Positions 61,064 to 64,000 of a DNA stretch of 64,000 bases are shown one piece after another. The stretch spans positions 1 through 64,000 of the forward strand of contig ONJS01000014.1 of NCBI GenBank assembly GCA_900318205.1, written 5' to 3'. Numbering within the stretch: position 1 is the stretch's first letter; every line of letters starts with the position of its first letter. The DNA comes from an uncultured Prevotellaceae bacterium (lineage in GTDB: Bacteria; Bacteroidota; Bacteroidia; Bacteroidales; Muribaculaceae). The translations under genes were made by a program, and so were the position numbers. Below the pieces are notes generated by a model. The model did not search any database. It had not been told where the DNA came from and was given only the letters and a program-made list of their open reading frames with translations.

Positions 61064-63061
61064 ATGAAACGGATTATATATATTATTGTGGGCTTGATGC
61101 TGGCGTCGGTAGCGATGTCGCTGTCGTCATGCAAGGGTCCTAAACTCAAGGATGCCGATGAGGCCTATGACCGTGGCGAGTATTTTGATGCCGCCACCAT
61201 TTACCGTAAGCTATACAATAAATATAATCGTAAGGAGGATGCCTGGCTGAGAGGCGAATTGGCATTCCAACTGGGCATGTGCCACTTGAAACTCAACCAG
61301 GGTAATCGTGCTGCTGCCGCGTTCCAGAATGCGATCCGCTATGATTACGAGGATACGACGATCTTATTGCGCCTGGGTCAGTCCCAGCAGCGCGAGGGAC
61401 AATATGCTGCCGCCATCAAGAGTTACAACGAGTATCTGGCCATCGCCCCTGACAGTTGGGAGGCCAAGGTGGGTATCCGAGGTTGTGAACTGGCTCCCAA
61501 ATGGAAAGAGGAGGGTTCACGCTATACTGTCAAACAGGACAAAATCCTCAATTCGCGGCGTGCCGACTATTGCCCCATGTTCCTGGACAAGAACCTGGAA
61601 TATGTCTATTTGACATCGACCAACGAGAAATCCACGGGAGAGTTGCGCAGTGAGATCACTGGCACCAAGAAGGGTGACATCTATTTCTCCAAGAAGGACG
61701 AGAAAGGTGTCTGGTCACGTCCCGAAGTCGTGGAGGGAGGACTGAATACCGAACATGACGAGGGTGCTGCGGCATTCTCGCCCGATGGCTCGACGATGTA
61801 TCTGGCCCGTGCTGTCCGTCAGGACTGGCCGACGATTGTCGAGATTTACACCAGCAGCCGCAGCGAGGCCAAATGGAGCGCCCCGCAGAAGTTTGAAATC
61901 ACTGCCGATACCTTGAGCAGTTACAGCGACCCCTTTGTCAGCCCCGATGGCCAGTGGCTCTATTTCGCCAGTGACATACCGGGCGGTCAAGGTGGCATCG
62001 ACATCTGGCGCATCAACTTGAAGGATAAACACGGTACCCTTGAGAACTTGGGTCCGCAGATCAATACCAAGGGCAATGACCGTTTCCCCAACGTGCGCAC
62101 CGACAGCCTCTTGTATTTTGCCAGCGATGGTCATCCCGGTATGGGTGGCTTAGACCTGTTTGTTGCCAAGTTGCAGCCGCGTGAAGAGGGAGACAATGTT
62201 TCCATGGACCGCTGGGAGATTGAGAATATGGGTGTCCCGATGAACTCGGCGGGCGATGACTTCGGCATCACCTTCGGCACCGGGGAGAGCGGTTACTTCT
62301 CCAGTAACCGTGGCGATGCCCGTGGCTATGACCACATTTTCTCCTTCATCAAGCCTGACCTTCAGGTTTGGATTTCGGGATATGTGGTGGATAAGGACGA
62401 CGAGCCTGTGCCCAATGCGGTCATCCGCATTGTGGGCGACGACGGTAGCAACCAGAAGACCGCTGCCCGTCCCGACGGCTCCTTCCGCTTTGACCTGCAG
62501 CGTGGCGTGAAATATGCGATGCTGGCAAGTGCCGACGGTTACTTGAACGCCCGTCAGGAGTTTGAGAGCGACACGGTCGAGGAGGATGCCGAATACAATG
62601 TGGACTTCATCCTTGCTGCCACGTTCAAGGCTCAGGTTGTCGAGAACATCTTCTATGACTTTGACAAGGCTGTCCTGCGTGACGAGTCCAAACTCGCCCT
62701 CGACAGCATGGTCATTCTGCTGAAGGAACATCCTAACATTGTCGTCGAGATGGCATCCCACACCGACCGCGTCGGCAGCGACAAGTACAATCAAGGCCTG
62801 TCACAACGCCGCGCACAGAGCGTAGTGGATTACCTGATAGAAAACGGAATCCCCAAGGAACGCCTCAAACCCACAGGTTATGGAAAATCTCGTCCCAAGA
62901 CGGTCACCAAGCGCATCCACGCCCAGTATCCGCAGTTTGAGGAAGGCGTCACGCTCAACGAGGAATTCATCAAGGGATTGAGCAAAGAGGACCGTGAAGC
63001 GGCCGACCAAATCAACCGCCGCACCGAGTTCACCGTCCTAGACACCACCTACGAGTATTGA
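61064..63061 (+). CDS. porE: PorE-like T9SS component: TPR, beta-propeller, regulatory-like and OmpA-type domains, lipoprotein
   Basis: The 665-residue lipoprotein (MKRIIYIIVGLMLASVAMSL, lipobox LSSC) has TPR repeats (about 20-140, YDRGEYFDAATIYRKLYNKY), a WD40/PD40-type propeller (about 160-430, with DEGAAAFSPDGSTMYLAR and DPFVSPDGQWLYFASDIPGG), a carboxypeptidase-regulatory-like domain (about 440-530, ISGYVVDKDDEPVPNAVIRI) and an OmpA C-terminal domain (about 535-665, IFYDFDKAVLRDESKLALDS, ASHTDRVGSDKYNQGLSQRR). This order is that of PorE, which anchors the type IX secretion ring to peptidoglycan. Starts at 61058 or 61064 are both possible. Its presence explains the sorting domains on the protease at 39325 and the nuclease at 51095. 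Confidence 0.82.
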   Translation: MKRIIYIIVGLMLASVAMSLSSCKGPKLKDADEAYDRGEYFDAATIYRKLYNKYNRKEDAWLRGELAFQLGMCHLKLNQGNRAAAAFQNAIRYDYEDTTILLRLGQSQQREGQYAAAIKSYNEYLAIAPDSWEAKVGIRGCELAPKWKEEGSRYTVKQDKILNSRRADYCPMFLDKNLEYVYLTSTNEKSTGELRSEITGTKKGDIYFSKKDEKGVWSRPEVVEGGLNTEHDEGAAAFSPDGSTMYLARAVRQDWPTIVEIYTSSRSEAKWSAPQKFEITADTLSSYSDPFVSPDGQWLYFASDIPGGQGGIDIWRINLKDKHGTLENLGPQINTKGNDRFPNVRTDSLLYFASDGHPGMGGLDLFVAKLQPREEGDNVSMDRWEIENMGVPMNSAGDDFGITFGTGESGYFSSNRGDARGYDHIFSFIKPDLQVWISGYVVDKDDEPVPNAVIRIVGDDGSNQKTAARPDGSFRFDLQRGVKYAMLASADGYLNARQEFESDTVEEDAEYNVDFILAATFKAQVVENIFYDFDKAVLRDESKLALDSMVILLKEHPNIVVEMASHTDRVGSDKYNQGLSQRRAQSVVDYLIENGIPKERLKPTGYGKSRPKTVTKRIHAQYPQFEEGVTLNEEFIKGLSKEDREAADQINRRTEFTVLDTTYEY

Positions 63062-63070
63062 CACAATAAG

Positions 63071-63098
63071 AAAACCGCCCCATGCGAGGCGGTTTTCT
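63071..63098. terminator. Terminator between converging genes
   Basis: The 9-bp stem aaaaccgcc/ggcggtttt with an 8-nt loop lies 10 nt after the PorE-like gene stop. Runs of A and T on both sides make it usable in both directions. Confidence 0.8.
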
Positions 63099-63113
63099 CT
63101 TGCTCTTATTCTT

Positions 63114-63171
63114 TCTAGATATTCTAGATATTCTAGATTTTCTAGATTCTCTAGACAATCTAGATAGTCTA
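63114..63171. repeat. Nine-nucleotide tandem array (tctaga type), running into a stop codon
   Basis: Units starting at 63114, 63123, 63132, 63141, 63150 and 63159 carry tctaga every 9 nt; a seventh (tctatc at 63168) overlaps the minus-strand stop codon (63171-63169). Confidence 0.9.
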
Positions 63172-64000
63172 TCGTCCGATGCAGTAGTAGGTGAAGCCCT
63201 GCTCTTCCAGTTCATCGCCGTCATACACGTTGCGTCCGTCGATGATGACTGGCGAATTCATCAGGCTTTTCACCGTTTGCCAGGCGGGAATGCGGAATTG
63301 GCGCCACTCGGTGAGCAGCAGCACGGCATCGGCACCCTTCACGGCATCATACATGTCCAGACCGCAATACACGGTGCTCCAGCGGCGCTTGGTGGCATTC
63401 ATCGCTACGGGGTCATACACGCGCACGTGGCAACCGGCGTCCATGAGCATGTTGATGGTGTCAATCGACGGTGCAGCGGTCATGTCATCGGTTTCAGGCT
63501 TGAAACTCAGTCCCCACAAGGCGACGGTCTTTCCTGCCAGTTCTCCCTTGAAGTGGTTGTAGAGTTTCTTGAAGAGGATGCGTTTCTGGCGGTTGTTGAC
63601 GTTCTCTACCGCTTTGAGGATCTCCATGTCGTGATTGTGCTCACTGCCAATCTTGATCAAGTCGTTGATGTCCTGAGGGAATAGGGTGCCACCATAGCCA
63701 CAGCCCGGGAAAATGTACTTGGGGCCGATGCGGCTGTCGGTACCCACGCCATGACGGACGATATTGACGTCAGCGCCCACGATCTCGCACAGGTTGGCAA
63801 TCTCGTTCATGAAGCTCACACGGGTGGCGAGCATCGAGGTGGCGGCATACTTGATCATCTCGGCGGTGCGTGTATCGGTGTAGATGACCGTGCGGTTATT
63901 GTGCATCAGGATGGTGCGGTACAGGCGCTCCATCGCCTGGCGTGCGCTGGCGGTCTCGGTACCGATAACGATGCGGTCGGGCTTCATGAAGTCCTTGATG
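63169..64000 (-). CDS. UDP-glucose/GDP-mannose dehydrogenase family protein, N-terminus outside window, catalytic Cys replaced
   Basis: The 3' part (about 277 codons) of a UDP-glucose 6-dehydrogenase-like gene; the frame is open to the window edge, so the NAD-binding domain lies beyond it. Seen here are the central domain (TRTAEMIKYAATSMLATRVSF, MNEIANLCEIVGADV) and the C-terminal domain (TVALWGLSFKPETDDMTAAP, LLLTEWRQFRI). The catalytic segment, usually GGSCFPKD, reads PGCGYGGTLFPQD: the nucleophilic Cys is Leu (codon cta). Family enzymes need this Cys for the second oxidation step. Either this is an enzyme with altered activity, or a sequence error is present, though two to three base changes would be needed. 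It converges with the PorE-like gene. Confidence 0.85.
   Translation of the reverse strand, partial: IKDFMKPDRIVIGTETASARQAMERLYRTILMHNNRTVIYTDTRTAEMIKYAATSMLATRVSFMNEIANLCEIVGADVNIVRHGVGTDSRIGPKYIFPGCGYGGTLFPQDINDLIKIGSEHNHDMEILKAVENVNNRQKRILFKKLYNHFKGELAGKTVALWGLSFKPETDDMTAAPSIDTINMLMDAGCHVRVYDPVAMNATKRRWSTVYCGLDMYDAVKGADAVLLLTEWRQFRIPAWQTVKSLMNSPVIIDGRNVYDGDELEEQGFTYYCIGR

Overview
The window looks like chromosomal DNA of a Bacteroidales bacterium, probably Prevotellaceae or Muribaculaceae. The evidence is the many TAnnTTTG -7 promoter boxes with a TTG about 19-20 nt upstream, the near absence of Shine-Dalgarno sites, a PorE-like type IX secretion (T9SS) component, C-terminal sorting domains, BspA-like LRR proteins, a Porin_10-type porin and a VorDBAC-type oxidoreductase. 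Base composition is even and I see no phage, integrase or insertion sequence. The genus cannot be fixed from the sequence alone.

Region 1 (1-13675) is a head-to-tail array of six paralogous streptopain-type (C10) cysteine protease genes, the first cut by the window edge. Each complete product has a Sec signal, SpeB-like propeptide, C10 catalytic domain, Ig-like domain, an FN3-like domain that appears split by a beta-sandwich insert, and a two-F-hand dockerin at the C-terminus. Two more dockerin proteins, both BspA-like LRR proteins, lie at 37758-38957 and 54901-57330. A seventh C10 protease (39325-42786) and an endonuclease-I family protein (51095-52807) end instead in T9SS-type sorting domains, and a PorE-like protein is at 61064-63061. 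This suggests two parallel routes for placing hydrolases outside the cell or on its surface. The dockerin route, a possible protease complex, is the most interesting system here; no cohesin is visible in the window.

Region 2 (13676-23218) holds a small polysaccharide operon (UDP-sugar dehydrogenase, polysaccharide deacetylase, CDP-glycerol glycerophosphotransferase-like protein), a tiny secreted protein with a sorting-like tail, and a housekeeping run: cardiolipin synthase, ispE, grpE, dnaJ and an RluA-type pseudouridine synthase.

Region 3 (23333-37557, minus strand) holds a TPR protein, a periplasmic solute-binding-like protein, a PLP aminotransferase, a porin and an acyltransferase. It ends with an efflux operon read tetR-tolC-adaptor-RND pump-PII-like protein; a perfect inverted repeat sits between the -33 and -7 boxes of the tetR promoter.

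Region 4 (37758-64000) mixes surface proteins with central metabolism: a membrane pyrophosphatase, the vor-type 2-oxoacid:ferredoxin oxidoreductase operon (its gamma subunit gene carries a one-base frameshift), a RecD-like helicase, tRNA-Ser(GGA), an OPT transporter, the PorE-like protein and a 5'-truncated UDP-glucose dehydrogenase-like gene whose expected catalytic Cys is Leu.

Non-coding structure is rich. Intrinsic terminators follow most transcription units. Short tandem arrays with a 7-nt or 9-nt period lie just after the stop codons of five minus-strand genes, and a small family of palindromes shows a compensatory base change in its stem.
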